Shown in pieces: positions 27,656 to 35,704 of a stretch of 64,000 bases of DNA (within the stretch, counting starts at the first letter, position 1; each line of letters begins with the position of its first letter). Where the stretch lies: assembly GCA_963829545.1 (NCBI GenBank), contig CAWHIX010000011.1, positions 124,001 to 188,000 on the forward strand, read 5' to 3'. The notes beneath the pieces were generated by a model. That model ran no database searches. It was not told the DNA's origin and saw only the letters and a program-made list of their open reading frames with translations. Made by a program: the position numbers and the translations under genes. The DNA comes from JAXGXJ01 sp963829545 (GTDB lineage: Bacteria > Actinomycetota > Thermoleophilia > RBG-16-64-13).

Positions 27656-30130
27656 CTATTCCCAGGCGTTCGTGACGACGCCGCTGGAATCCTGACGATG
27701 GGGCATCCACACCAGACCCAGCAGATCGACGTTGATGTCGCTCTTGCGGGGGCGCACCTGGATGCGTTCCAGTTCTTCCGTCGCGGGATCGAGGTCGGCG
27801 TCGAGGCCGTCCACCTCGTCCTTGAATTCGGCTTCAAGATCGGCGAGTTGTTGCTTGAGGGAGGCGACGGTCTCTTCCGCCCGATCCACATCTCCGCTCT
27901 CGTCCATCGAGCGGCCCACATCACGCATGGCCGTGGTCGCCTTGCCCAGCGTGCCGGCGCTCGTGACCTTTCTTCCCGTGAACGCGCTCAACAGTGTCGC
28001 GCCGAACGAGATGGCGGTTTGCACCTTGCGTCCCTTGGCCTGTTCGGCCTCGCGTTCCACCGCGTGCTCCGCTCTCTGGATGCGCTGTTGGAGCGTAGCC
28101 ATCTTCGTTGCGTACTTCTTGCGCATCTTCTCGGTCACGTCATCGCGCTGCTCCCGGGCGAGCAACTGAAGTCGCGCCCGGAACTCGCCTTCGGTCTCCC
28201 CCGGGTCGGAAGTCTGCTTGAACCCAGGGCTCTTGAGCACCTCGACCGACTGGGTGCGAAATGCCCAAGCGGCGAAATCGCCCGACCAGGAACGGTAGGA
28301 GGCCAGCTTCTCCATAGCTGCTGGCAAGGGCGCGAAAGCCACGCCCGGGTAGGGCTGCCTTTCCAGTTCCTCGACGGCCGATTCGAGGGACAGCGCGCCG
28401 TCCCAGTCCAGGGCGAGGGCTCCCTCGGGGGCCGGCGCCATGCGCATCACTTTGGTGCTCGTGCTTGCTCCGGTCTTGGTGTTGACGAAGTTGACCGTTC
28501 CGGTCGCCAACACGCCGGGGCTGTACAGGATCTGGCTGCCCGCCGGAGCGGCTCCGCGGAGCGGCAGGAAGAACTGTGGGACCTCTGGAGGCACCGTCCC
28601 GGCGGGGGCGGAGGGCTCCGCGACGGCCCCGGCCGGGGCCGCAACCGTAGGCACCGCGGTCACCGGGGCCGCGGCAGCGACCGTCGCGGCCGCGCTCGGC
28701 GGTGTCGTCGGCTGCGCGGGGCGCCTAGGGTCCATGAGCGTCTTGATCTGAGTGCGCGTCAGAGGCCCGGGGAGATAGGACAAGGCCCAGCGGGTCTGAA
28801 ACACGGCCGGCGCGTCCTCGTGGGCGTTGTACATCAGGAAGACGCGCTTGCCCAGTCCGGCGAGCGTCTCCTCCATCTCCTGGCGATCGAATCTGGTTTC
28901 GGACCCTGCCGCCACGCCTTCGAGGCCTTCCAGCAGCCGCGCCTTGTCCCTCTCCGTCTGCAGACGGCCGATGAACCAGGTGCCGGCGTTGGCCAAGCCT
29001 TTGTAGTCGAGATCCACCGGGTTCTGCGTGGCCAGCAGTACGCCCAGCCCATAGGCGCGGGCCTGCTTGAGCAGGGTCAGCAGCGGCCGTTTCGACGGCG
29101 GCTCGGCCACCGGCGGGAAGTAGCCGAAGATCTCGTCCATGTAGAGGATGGCCCGCAGGCTGCCCGTTCCCGGCTGGGTGCGCATCCAGCCCAGGACCTC
29201 GTTGAGGAGCAGCGAGACGAAGAACATGCGCTCGGCATCGGAGAGATGGGCGATGGAGAATATCGACACCCGGGGACGGCCCTCTGCTGTGAACAGCATC
29301 CGGCCGATGTCGAGTGCTTCGCCCTCCAGCCAGGTCTCGAACGTCGGGGAGGCCAGCAGGTTGTTGAGCAGCAGGGCCAGTCCGAAGCGGTCCTTCTCCG
29401 GATAGAAGGCCTCCAGGTCGAGGACCCCCACCCTGGCGAAGGGAGGGGTCTGGATCTGCTGGATGAGTGCAGGGAGGTCGAGATCCTGGCCGGCCGACCA
29501 GGCTGCGTCGAGTAGGCTGGAGAGCAGGATGTGCTCTCGGCTCTGGATGGGATCGGCCGTCACGCCCAGGAGCCCGAGCACGCTGGTCGCTACCGTGTTG
29601 ATGCGGTCCCTCAAGCTCTCGGGATCGTCGCGTACGGCCTGGGCCGGGGCGGAGAACGACTTGAGGATGCTAACCGGCAGCCCCGCTGTGGAGCCGGGGG
29701 TGTAGATGGTGAAGTCGGCCGCTGCGCGCAGGCGCGCGATGCGCGAAGGGTCCTGTCCCCAATCGGCGAGGCCCTTCTTCCACATCTCGGCCTGCTCGCG
29801 GGCGAAATCGTCGGGGGTGAGGCCCTTCTTGCCCGCCTCCTCCTCGCTTATCCAGGGGCGGAAATCGTCCGGGCGAAGGTCGGGGAAGGTGAGCAGCAGG
29901 TTCGTCAGGTCGCCCTTGGGGTCGATCACCAATGAGGGGACAGAGTCGATGGCGGCCTCTTCGAGGAGGCCGATGCAGAGCCCGGTCTTGCCGCTCCCGG
30001 TCATGCCCACGCACACGCCGTGGGTGACCAAGTCCTTGGAGTCGTAGAGGAGCAGTCCTCCCAACTCCTTGGTGGCCAGATCATACTCCCGGCCCAGGTA
30101 GAACGCGCCCAGCTTCTCAAAGTCTTCCAT
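27656..30130 (-). CDS. HerA/VirB4-like ATP-binding protein
   Basis: About 824 aa. Walker A is GMTGSGKTG at residues 42-50, followed by LVIDPKGDLTNLLLTFPDL. Walker B is in AILYMDEIFGYFPPV and a sensor-like motif is LLATQNPVDLDYKGLANAG. These features place it with the HerA/DUF87-type hexameric P-loop ATPases. After an Ala/Pro/Val-rich linker (about residues 470-520) there is a C-terminal half with a long coiled coil rich in Glu/Lys/Arg. The ATG at 30130 has GGAGGAG upstream; the longer reading overlaps the divergent rpiB. Such stand-alone proteins are poorly characterised. A role in DNA processing or in moving substrates at the membrane is possible. Confidence 0.85.
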   Translation of the reverse strand: MEDFEKLGAFYLGREYDLATKELGGLLLYDSKDLVTHGVCVGMTGSGKTGLCIGLLEEAAIDSVPSLVIDPKGDLTNLLLTFPDLRPDDFRPWISEEEAGKKGLTPDDFAREQAEMWKKGLADWGQDPSRIARLRAAADFTIYTPGSTAGLPVSILKSFSAPAQAVRDDPESLRDRINTVATSVLGLLGVTADPIQSREHILLSSLLDAAWSAGQDLDLPALIQQIQTPPFARVGVLDLEAFYPEKDRFGLALLLNNLLASPTFETWLEGEALDIGRMLFTAEGRPRVSIFSIAHLSDAERMFFVSLLLNEVLGWMRTQPGTGSLRAILYMDEIFGYFPPVAEPPSKRPLLTLLKQARAYGLGVLLATQNPVDLDYKGLANAGTWFIGRLQTERDKARLLEGLEGVAAGSETRFDRQEMEETLAGLGKRVFLMYNAHEDAPAVFQTRWALSYLPGPLTRTQIKTLMDPRRPAQPTTPPSAAATVAAAAPVTAVPTVAAPAGAVAEPSAPAGTVPPEVPQFFLPLRGAAPAGSQILYSPGVLATGTVNFVNTKTGASTSTKVMRMAPAPEGALALDWDGALSLESAVEELERQPYPGVAFAPLPAAMEKLASYRSWSGDFAAWAFRTQSVEVLKSPGFKQTSDPGETEGEFRARLQLLAREQRDDVTEKMRKKYATKMATLQQRIQRAEHAVEREAEQAKGRKVQTAISFGATLLSAFTGRKVTSAGTLGKATTAMRDVGRSMDESGDVDRAEETVASLKQQLADLEAEFKDEVDGLDADLDPATEELERIQVRPRKSDINVDLLGLVWMPHRQDSSGVVTNAWE

Positions 30131-30278
30131 GGAGAGGACTCCTCCGCGGCCGAGGGACTCATCAATGAACAGCATATGCCCTGGCGGGGTACTAACACAA
30201 ATAGGCCCCGTCGATAGATGGGCCCGCCGACAGACAGGCCGCCTCGACGGACAAGCCGCTTCGGCACGGGAGGAAGTC

Positions 30279-30719
30279 ATGAAGATAGGCATCGCGGGAG
30301 ACCATTGGGGCGTAGAACTGAAGGCGAGGCTGGTTGAGGAACTCAAGACCGCCGGGAACGAGGTGGTCGATTTCGGGGCGTACGAACACGATCCACAGGA
30401 CGACTTCCCCGACTATGTCATCCCTTTGGCACGGGCGGTGGCCTCTGGGCGGGTGGAAAGAGGCGTAGCGGTTTGCGGAAGCGGAGTGGGTGCCTGCGTG
30501 GCCGCCAACAAGGTGCGCGATGTACGGGCCGCGCTTGTGACCGACCCCTTCTCAGCCCGGCAGGGAGTGGAAGACGACAACATGAACGTGCTGTGCCTGG
30601 GCAGCCGCGTGGTGGGAGACGCATTGGCCTCCGAACTGGTCGGCATCTTTCTCGCTGCCCGCTATCGGGCGGAGGAACGCTTCGAACGCCGTCTGGGCAA
30701 GATCGCCGCCATCGAATGA
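30279..30719 (+). CDS. rpiB: Ribose-5-phosphate isomerase B
   Basis: 146 aa, normal length. It interconverts ribulose 5-phosphate and ribose 5-phosphate in the pentose phosphate pathway, complementing gnd earlier in the window. Key features are IAGDHWGVELK at the N-terminus, AVCGSGVGACVAANKV with the catalytic Cys, and DDNMNVLCLGSRV. The usual CGTGIG motif appears as CGSGVG. GGGAGGAA lies before the ATG. It diverges from the HerA-like gene. Confidence 0.95.
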   Translation: MKIGIAGDHWGVELKARLVEELKTAGNEVVDFGAYEHDPQDDFPDYVIPLARAVASGRVERGVAVCGSGVGACVAANKVRDVRAALVTDPFSARQGVEDDNMNVLCLGSRVVGDALASELVGIFLAARYRAEERFERRLGKIAAIE

Positions 30720-30840
30720 CCCTATCGGCCTGTGCTTTTGCCCGGTTGGTTTGCCCGGCATTTTGCTGGGTAAATCAGTAGTACTCTTAGAGAGCGGAAC
30801 CATCGCTCCTGCAGCTCCTTAAGCATCGAAAGGGGAAAAG

Positions 30841-31137
30841 ATGCCGGACAAGAAGGTTTCCAAGAGCGTAGCCTCTCGCCCCCCCACCCCGTCCCAGAAG
30901 CTCGACGCCTCTCTCTCCGACACCGGCACCGTGAACATGGCCGAGTCGGCGCACGACAAGGGGCGGTCGACCCTGGTGGACAAGTTCAAGGAGCGAGAAG
31001 AACGCTGGCGGCGGGAGCAGGCGCTGCACGAGCAGCAGGGTGTGGGTGTCTCCCCGGCCGGTGGTGAAGCCGAGCCTGTGGCCGAAGGAGTGGGTCCGGG
31101 AGAGTCGGAGGACGCGGGCAAAGGTGGTGTCTCGTGA
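30841..31137 (+). CDS. Small charged hypothetical protein paired with eRF1-like gene
   Basis: 98 aa, no family recognised. It is Ser/Pro-rich at the N-terminus, then strongly charged (DKFKEREERWRREQALHEQQ), then Gly/Glu-rich; it is probably disordered with a short helix. GAAAGGGGAAAAG precedes the ATG. Its stop overlaps the start of the next gene as TGATG, so the two are translationally coupled. Confidence 0.7.
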   Translation: MPDKKVSKSVASRPPTPSQKLDASLSDTGTVNMAESAHDKGRSTLVDKFKEREERWRREQALHEQQGVGVSPAGGEAEPVAEGVGPGESEDAGKGGVS

Positions 31138-32279
31138 TGGAAAGCGCTGTGGCTGCCCGGCAGAAGCTGGACAGGCTCGCCGGTGCGCGGTCATCTCGGG
31201 GCCTCTTTCTCACCGTCACTCTCTCGACGAGCCGGCTCGACGATTGGCGCCAGTTCGCGCCCACCTTCCTCAACAGCGAGTTCAACCGGGTTCTCAAGGA
31301 ACTGCAACCCGACAAGGACGCCAAACGCAGTCTGGAACGGGACCTCGAACGGGTGTCCGACATAATCAAGCACGACGTCGCCTCCCAGACCCAGGGTCTC
31401 GCCCTCTTCGCCGACGGGGGACCCGAGTTGTTCGAGCGCATCGAGTTGCCCCTGCCGCTGCTCAACCGCGTGGTCATCGAGCCCTCGCCCCACGTCCGTC
31501 CGCTGGTGCATGCGTTGGCACTCATGGAGCCCTTCGTGGTCGCTCGGGTGAGCCGGGACGAGAGCAGCCTGTACGTGGTCGATGAATGGGGACTGGCTCG
31601 CGAGCAAGAGCTCACCGGACCCTGGCTCAAGTGGAGCGACCAAGAGACCGGGGAGGTCGCCGTCAGGAGGTACTTTGCGGCGGCGCGGCAGGACGCGCTG
31701 GTGGAGCAGCATTTCAAGGAAGTGGGCACCTCGCTGGGCAAGTTGGTTGATGTCTCCGGCACGCGACGGGTGGTGTTGTGCGCGCAACATGACATCGCGA
31801 GCAACTTCCGCCACACGCTCCCTCAGGCGACCGCGGCCCACATCGTGGCTCAGATCCCGTTCGACGCCGTGGCGACCGTAGGGCAGATGCTCGCTCCCGC
31901 CCGGACGGCCTTTCAGGAGGCCCGGCACGGGGAGTTGGAGGACCTGGCGCTTCGCATCAAGGACAACGTCGGCAGTGCCGGCCGCGGGGCCGCGGGTTTC
32001 GATGACGTCCTGGGGGCGCTGCAGCGCGGGCAGGTGCAGACCATCCTCGCCGATCGCAACTACCGGCCGGAGGGATGGCGTTGCGGCGACTGCGACTGGG
32101 TGTCTCTGGCCCCCTCGGAGAGCTGCCCGGTGTGCGGCGGAGGGACGAGCAAGGTGGCAGACGCGGTGGCCGAACTCATCCGCTTGGCCGTCCTGCAGAG
32201 CGCGCAGATAGAGGTGGGCGAAGAGATCGCGGCTCTGGATGAGATGGGCGGAGTCGCCGCCCTGCTCAGGTACGCTTGA
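31137..32279 (+). CDS. Bacterial eRF1-like protein (VLRF1/baeRF family)
   Basis: About 380 aa. The middle and C-terminal parts match bacterial relatives of archaeo-eukaryotic release factor 1: RRVVLCAQHDIASNFRHTLP, IVAQIPFDAVATVGQML, then the helical RTAFQEARHGELEDLALRI. A final zinc knuckle pair is CGDCDW and CPVCGGG. Some members release peptides from stalled ribosomes or are found with stress operons. The N-terminal 130 residues are variable. A GTG three bases earlier is an alternative start. The gene is coupled to the small charged protein. Confidence 0.8.
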   Translation: MESAVAARQKLDRLAGARSSRGLFLTVTLSTSRLDDWRQFAPTFLNSEFNRVLKELQPDKDAKRSLERDLERVSDIIKHDVASQTQGLALFADGGPELFERIELPLPLLNRVVIEPSPHVRPLVHALALMEPFVVARVSRDESSLYVVDEWGLAREQELTGPWLKWSDQETGEVAVRRYFAAARQDALVEQHFKEVGTSLGKLVDVSGTRRVVLCAQHDIASNFRHTLPQATAAHIVAQIPFDAVATVGQMLAPARTAFQEARHGELEDLALRIKDNVGSAGRGAAGFDDVLGALQRGQVQTILADRNYRPEGWRCGDCDWVSLAPSESCPVCGGGTSKVADAVAELIRLAVLQSAQIEVGEEIAALDEMGGVAALLRYA

Positions 32280-32318
32280 TCGAGGCCGGCCGCCGCGGAG
32301 GCTGCGCGCTGGGCGCGC

Positions 32319-33203
32319 CTAGGAAGTGAGCGGATCCAGGCGCTGAGCCGGGAACCAGGGCTGACGCAGCAGGTAGCGTGCGAATCCGTCGTTCTCGACG
32401 GATTCGCACGTCGCATCGGCAGACATGACTACTTCAGCCGGCGCTCCGCTCATCGCCACCCCTGTCCCCGCCCAGGCCAGCATGTCGGCATCGTTGTAGG
32501 AATCGCCGAAGGCAAGGACCTCCGCCGCCGTGAAGCCGAGCATGTCGCCCAGGATCTGCAGGGCCCGGGCCTTCGTGGCCGTAGGGCTGGCCAACTCCAG
32601 GAAGAAGGGCCAGGTCTTGAGCGCACTCAGACGTCCTGCAAAGGTGGCCCGCAACTCGGCCAGAAGGGCATCGAGCGCCTCCGGTTCTCCGGTGACCCCG
32701 ATCTTCGTGCTCGGGACGATCTCACCAGGCTCGTTCAGGAAGGCGTCGAGCGGTCCCACTACGTGCGCTTTCATGCCCGAGATGTCCTCGTAGCGCTGCA
32801 CGTGGGCGTTGCGTTCCGCAACGTACAACTCGTCGTCGATGTACAGGTTGACCGTGTAGCCACGCGGCACGAGCACCTCGAGGATCTCTCTGGTCACATC
32901 CAAGGGGACGGGGTCATGGTGCAGAAGTCGCCCGGTCGCCACCTCGCGGATGAGCGCCCCCTGGTACGCGGCCACCGGTCCGCTCAAGCCCAGATCGCGC
33001 GCGAAGCGGGCCGCCGAGCGGAACATCCTGCCCGTGACGAGGATCACCGAGATGCCCATCTCGTCGAGGACGCGGACGGCGGCCACCGTGGAAGGCGCCA
33101 GGCACTGCGACCCATCGAGCAGCAACGGCAGCAGCGTGCCGTCAAGATCGGCGGCGACCACACGGGGTTGAGCGGGGCAGGGATGAGGTCCGGACGATGG
33201 CAT
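32319..33203 (-). CDS. HAD-IIB (Cof-type) phosphatase
   Basis: 294 aa. Motif I is AADLDGTLLP, motif II is ILVTGR, a Lys sits in the TKARALQIL context, and motif IV is FGDSYNDADML. A cap domain of type C2 lies between them. Members dephosphorylate sugar phosphates, flavin or pyridoxal phosphates, and the substrate cannot be read from sequence. It is convergent with the eRF1-like gene and divergent from the zinc-ribbon gene. Confidence 0.9.
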   Translation of the reverse strand: MPSSGPHPCPAQPRVVAADLDGTLLPLLLDGSQCLAPSTVAAVRVLDEMGISVILVTGRMFRSAARFARDLGLSGPVAAYQGALIREVATGRLLHHDPVPLDVTREILEVLVPRGYTVNLYIDDELYVAERNAHVQRYEDISGMKAHVVGPLDAFLNEPGEIVPSTKIGVTGEPEALDALLAELRATFAGRLSALKTWPFFLELASPTATKARALQILGDMLGFTAAEVLAFGDSYNDADMLAWAGTGVAMSGAPAEVVMSADATCESVENDGFARYLLRQPWFPAQRLDPLTS

Positions 33204-33224
33204 CGCGATAGATTAGCAGGCCGT

Positions 33225-33230
33225 TATACT
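33225..33230 (+). promoter_or_regulatory. Probable -10 box of the SPFH operon
   Basis: TATACT at 33225 lies just before a leaderless-looking ATG (33237) that opens a five-codon minicistron ending in TGA. The real first gene follows after GGAGGAGG. On the other strand the same spot reads CAGTATAAC, a possible -10 for the divergent HAD gene. Confidence 0.4.
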
Positions 33231-33275
33231 GGAGGGATGGTGCCGTCGGATTGAAGCCGTCGGAGGAGGTGGGCT

Positions 33276-34052
33276 GTCACGGTCTCATGCTACAAAGACC
33301 TTGATCCCCTGCGCTGCAGGGTCTGCGGGGCGCTCGTGCCCTGCGAAGACGGCGCGGCTGTCTTGGTCTGCCCCGTCTGCGGCTTGGCACACGAGATGGT
33401 CGACGGCGAGTTGAGCGTCACCGTCCCTCTCGTCGCCCGAGAGAGCACGGCGCTGGCCGTGACCGGCGACCTTCACTACCTAGCAGTGTGGAGGCTGGTG
33501 GTAGATATCGCAGAACCCGACGACGCCGCCTGGGAACAGGTCGCAAGGCAGGCCTCGCCCGGCCTCGCATACCTTTACGTCCCGGCCTTCTCCTCCACCC
33601 GCTCGGTGTTGCAGCGGCTGGGGTTTCGTCTGACTGAGAGGCAGCCGGTCCTGGAACCGCTCGGTGGAGGGCACCCGCTGGGGCACTCGCGCCCCGAGCT
33701 TCTGGAGTCACCCGACCTCTATCCGCGGCGACTCGTTCCCTTGGGCGCGGTGTCCGATGCCCCGGCGCCCCGTCCGCCGACCGCAGGGGACGAGAGCGGC
33801 TTGGGTCACGACGAGAGCGGGTTCGGGCTCTTCTCGCCGGTGGTCATCGGACGGCAGGATTCGCGCGTTCTCAGCCATTTCGTATACCAGGTCCTGCGCA
33901 CCGGTGAGACACGGGAGCTGGGTGTGGTCGACTATCGCCTCGACGTGGTGGCCGAAGAGCTCGTCTACATTCCCGCCGTCTGGGATCCCAGATGCATCCA
34001 CGACGCAAACTGGCGTCTGTTGCTGATAGAGTTCGACGATCTGGTGGCCTGA
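33276..34052 (+). CDS. Zinc-ribbon protein, first gene of SPFH operon
   Basis: About 258 aa, no named family. The N-terminus holds a two-knuckle ribbon, CRVCGALVPCEDGAAVLVC beginning and PVCG ending it. The rest is a mixed fold with an acidic linker around residues 160-185. The open frame runs back to a stop near 33250, yet no ATG, GTG or TTG precedes the ribbon. The first ordinary start is GTG at 33336, which would lose half the ribbon. Strong GGAGGAGG at 33262 suggests the true start lies at about 33276-33291 and that one base is wrong. It is followed after 12 bases by the coiled-coil gene. Confidence 0.68.
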   Translation, partial: VTVSCYKDLDPLRCRVCGALVPCEDGAAVLVCPVCGLAHEMVDGELSVTVPLVARESTALAVTGDLHYLAVWRLVVDIAEPDDAAWEQVARQASPGLAYLYVPAFSSTRSVLQRLGFRLTERQPVLEPLGGGHPLGHSRPELLESPDLYPRRLVPLGAVSDAPAPRPPTAGDESGLGHDESGFGLFSPVVIGRQDSRVLSHFVYQVLRTGETRELGVVDYRLDVVAEELVYIPAVWDPRCIHDANWRLLLIEFDDLVA

Positions 34053-34064
34053 GAAAGGAGACCC

Positions 34065-34586
34065 ATGGGCATCGATGAGCGCATCGAAGAGAGCAAGAAC
34101 TGGTTCGAGCGGGCCGCGGAGCAGGTGCCGGGATACCGAGGCTATAAGGACAAGGAGCTGCGCCGGGAGGCCGACAAGATCCAGCGGCTCTATGTGGCCG
34201 AGCGCCTCGAGACCGCCCGTCGTGCCCTGGAGGAGGTCCAACTCGACCTCACGCGCCGAGCCGGCCTGGGGGGCTTCGAGTTACTGTCCATCATCGATAC
34301 GACCGCGCGCAGGCTGCGTACCAGCCGGGACCGTGTACAGTTCGCGGACTACGGGTACGCGGGCTTGTTCGACGCCACCAAGGTTGGCCAGGAGAAGCTG
34401 GACGAGCTCTACCAGTTCGATGTCCAACTGCAGGAACGGGCCCGGTCCATCGAGGAGCTGGCGGCGGCCCTATCGGCCGACAGTCCGTCGCTACGCGCGG
34501 ACATCGACCTTCTGGACGAGCGTGTCGAGGCGCTCGACGCCTACTTCGCCGGACGCGAACACCTCATCACCGGAGCAGGGAGGTAA
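34065..34586 (+). CDS. Coiled-coil protein of SPFH operon
   Basis: 173 aa, almost entirely helical. The N-terminus (IDERIEESKNWFERAAEQV) is amphipathic. It is followed by KDKELRREADKIQRLYVAE and a central FADYGYAGLFDATKV that looks conserved, then more heptad-like sequence. It could line the membrane like PspA-type proteins, or bridge the SPFH protein; this is inference. AAAGGAG precedes the start, and the stop is 3 bases before the SPFH gene. Confidence 0.78.
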   Translation: MGIDERIEESKNWFERAAEQVPGYRGYKDKELRREADKIQRLYVAERLETARRALEEVQLDLTRRAGLGGFELLSIIDTTARRLRTSRDRVQFADYGYAGLFDATKVGQEKLDELYQFDVQLQERARSIEELAAALSADSPSLRADIDLLDERVEALDAYFAGREHLITGAGR

Positions 34587-34589
34587 CAA

Positions 34590-35696
34590 ATGGCCCTCAT
34601 GAGCCTTATCGAGTACGTAGACGAACTCGGCACGGAGATGGTCCACCGCGTCCCCGAGCAGGGATCGGGGGAATTCGCCATCGGGTCGCAGCTTGTCGTG
34701 CGGGAGAGCCAGTGGGCCGTCTTCTTCCGGGACGGCAAAGCCTACGACGTGTTCGGCGCCGGCCGTCACACCCTGGCCACCCAGAACATCCCGCTCCTCA
34801 CGTCCGTGCTCACGACTCCTCTGTTCGGCGACAGCCCCTTCCGCTCTGAGGTGTACTTCGTCAGCCAGCGGACGTTCACCGATCTCAAGTGGGGGACGAC
34901 GGAGCCCATCCTCTTCCGCGACTCCGAGTTCAAGATGATCCGCCTGCGCTCGCACGGTATCTACACCATCCAGATCGTCGATCCCAAGCTGTTCGTGGTG
35001 AAGATCGTGGGCACGAGGGGCATCTTCACCAACGCGCAGATAGAGGACTTCCTGCGCGGCGTGATCGTGGGCCGGCTGGGGGACCTCCTGGGAGAGAACC
35101 TCGACTCCGTGCTCGACCTGCCGCGCTACTTCGACGAGCTGGGTGCCGGCCTCAAGGTGCGCATCAAGGACGACCTCGCCCAGTACGGGATCGCCATCGT
35201 CGACTTCCTGGTGAACGCTATCTCGCCGCCCGAAGACGTGCAGAAGCGCATCGACGAGCGTTCCGGCATGGAAGCGGTCGGCGGCATGGACCGCTACTTC
35301 CAGTACAAGGCCGCTCAGGCCATCGGCGACCTGGCCAAGGGTGGCGCCGGCGGCGGAGGGGGCGGCAGCGACGTGGGGACGGCCGCGGCCGCCGGGCTCG
35401 GCCTGGGTACCGGCGCCGGTCTGGGCATGATGATCCCGGGAATGCTGCAGCAGGCCATGGCCGGCGGCGCGCAGCCGAAGATCCGCTGCCCGAACTGCAG
35501 TAACGACATCCCCTTCGACAGCAAGTTCTGTCCCGAGTGCGGGCACAACCTTTCGGCCACCGTGAAGTGCCCGGAATGCGGGACCACGAACCCGGCCGGA
35601 GCGAAGTTCTGCGCCAACTGCGGACACAAGATGGGGGCTGAAGAACCCAAGGGAGAGCCTGCTTCTGAGGCCTCGGACACCGCTCCCAAGGAGTGA
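34590..35696 (+). CDS. SPFH-domain protein with C-terminal zinc ribbons (virion-core-protein-like)
   Basis: 368 aa. Residues 15-230 form a prohibitin/flotillin-like (SPFH) domain of the type often annotated as virion core protein (YdjI-like): QLVVRESQWAVFFRDGKAYD, GRHTLATQNIPLL, and IVDFLVNAISPPEDVQKRI at the domain end. A Gly/Ala-rich hinge follows (250-295). The tail has two ribbons, CPNCSNDIPFDSKFCPECG and CPECGTTNPAGAKFCANCG. Such proteins may form membrane-associated rings or scaffolds. GGGAGG precedes the ATG. It is the central gene of the operon. Confidence 0.9.
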   Translation: MALMSLIEYVDELGTEMVHRVPEQGSGEFAIGSQLVVRESQWAVFFRDGKAYDVFGAGRHTLATQNIPLLTSVLTTPLFGDSPFRSEVYFVSQRTFTDLKWGTTEPILFRDSEFKMIRLRSHGIYTIQIVDPKLFVVKIVGTRGIFTNAQIEDFLRGVIVGRLGDLLGENLDSVLDLPRYFDELGAGLKVRIKDDLAQYGIAIVDFLVNAISPPEDVQKRIDERSGMEAVGGMDRYFQYKAAQAIGDLAKGGAGGGGGGSDVGTAAAAGLGLGTGAGLGMMIPGMLQQAMAGGAQPKIRCPNCSNDIPFDSKFCPECGHNLSATVKCPECGTTNPAGAKFCANCGHKMGAEEPKGEPASEASDTAPKE

Positions 35697-35704
35697 GGCC
35701 GCCG

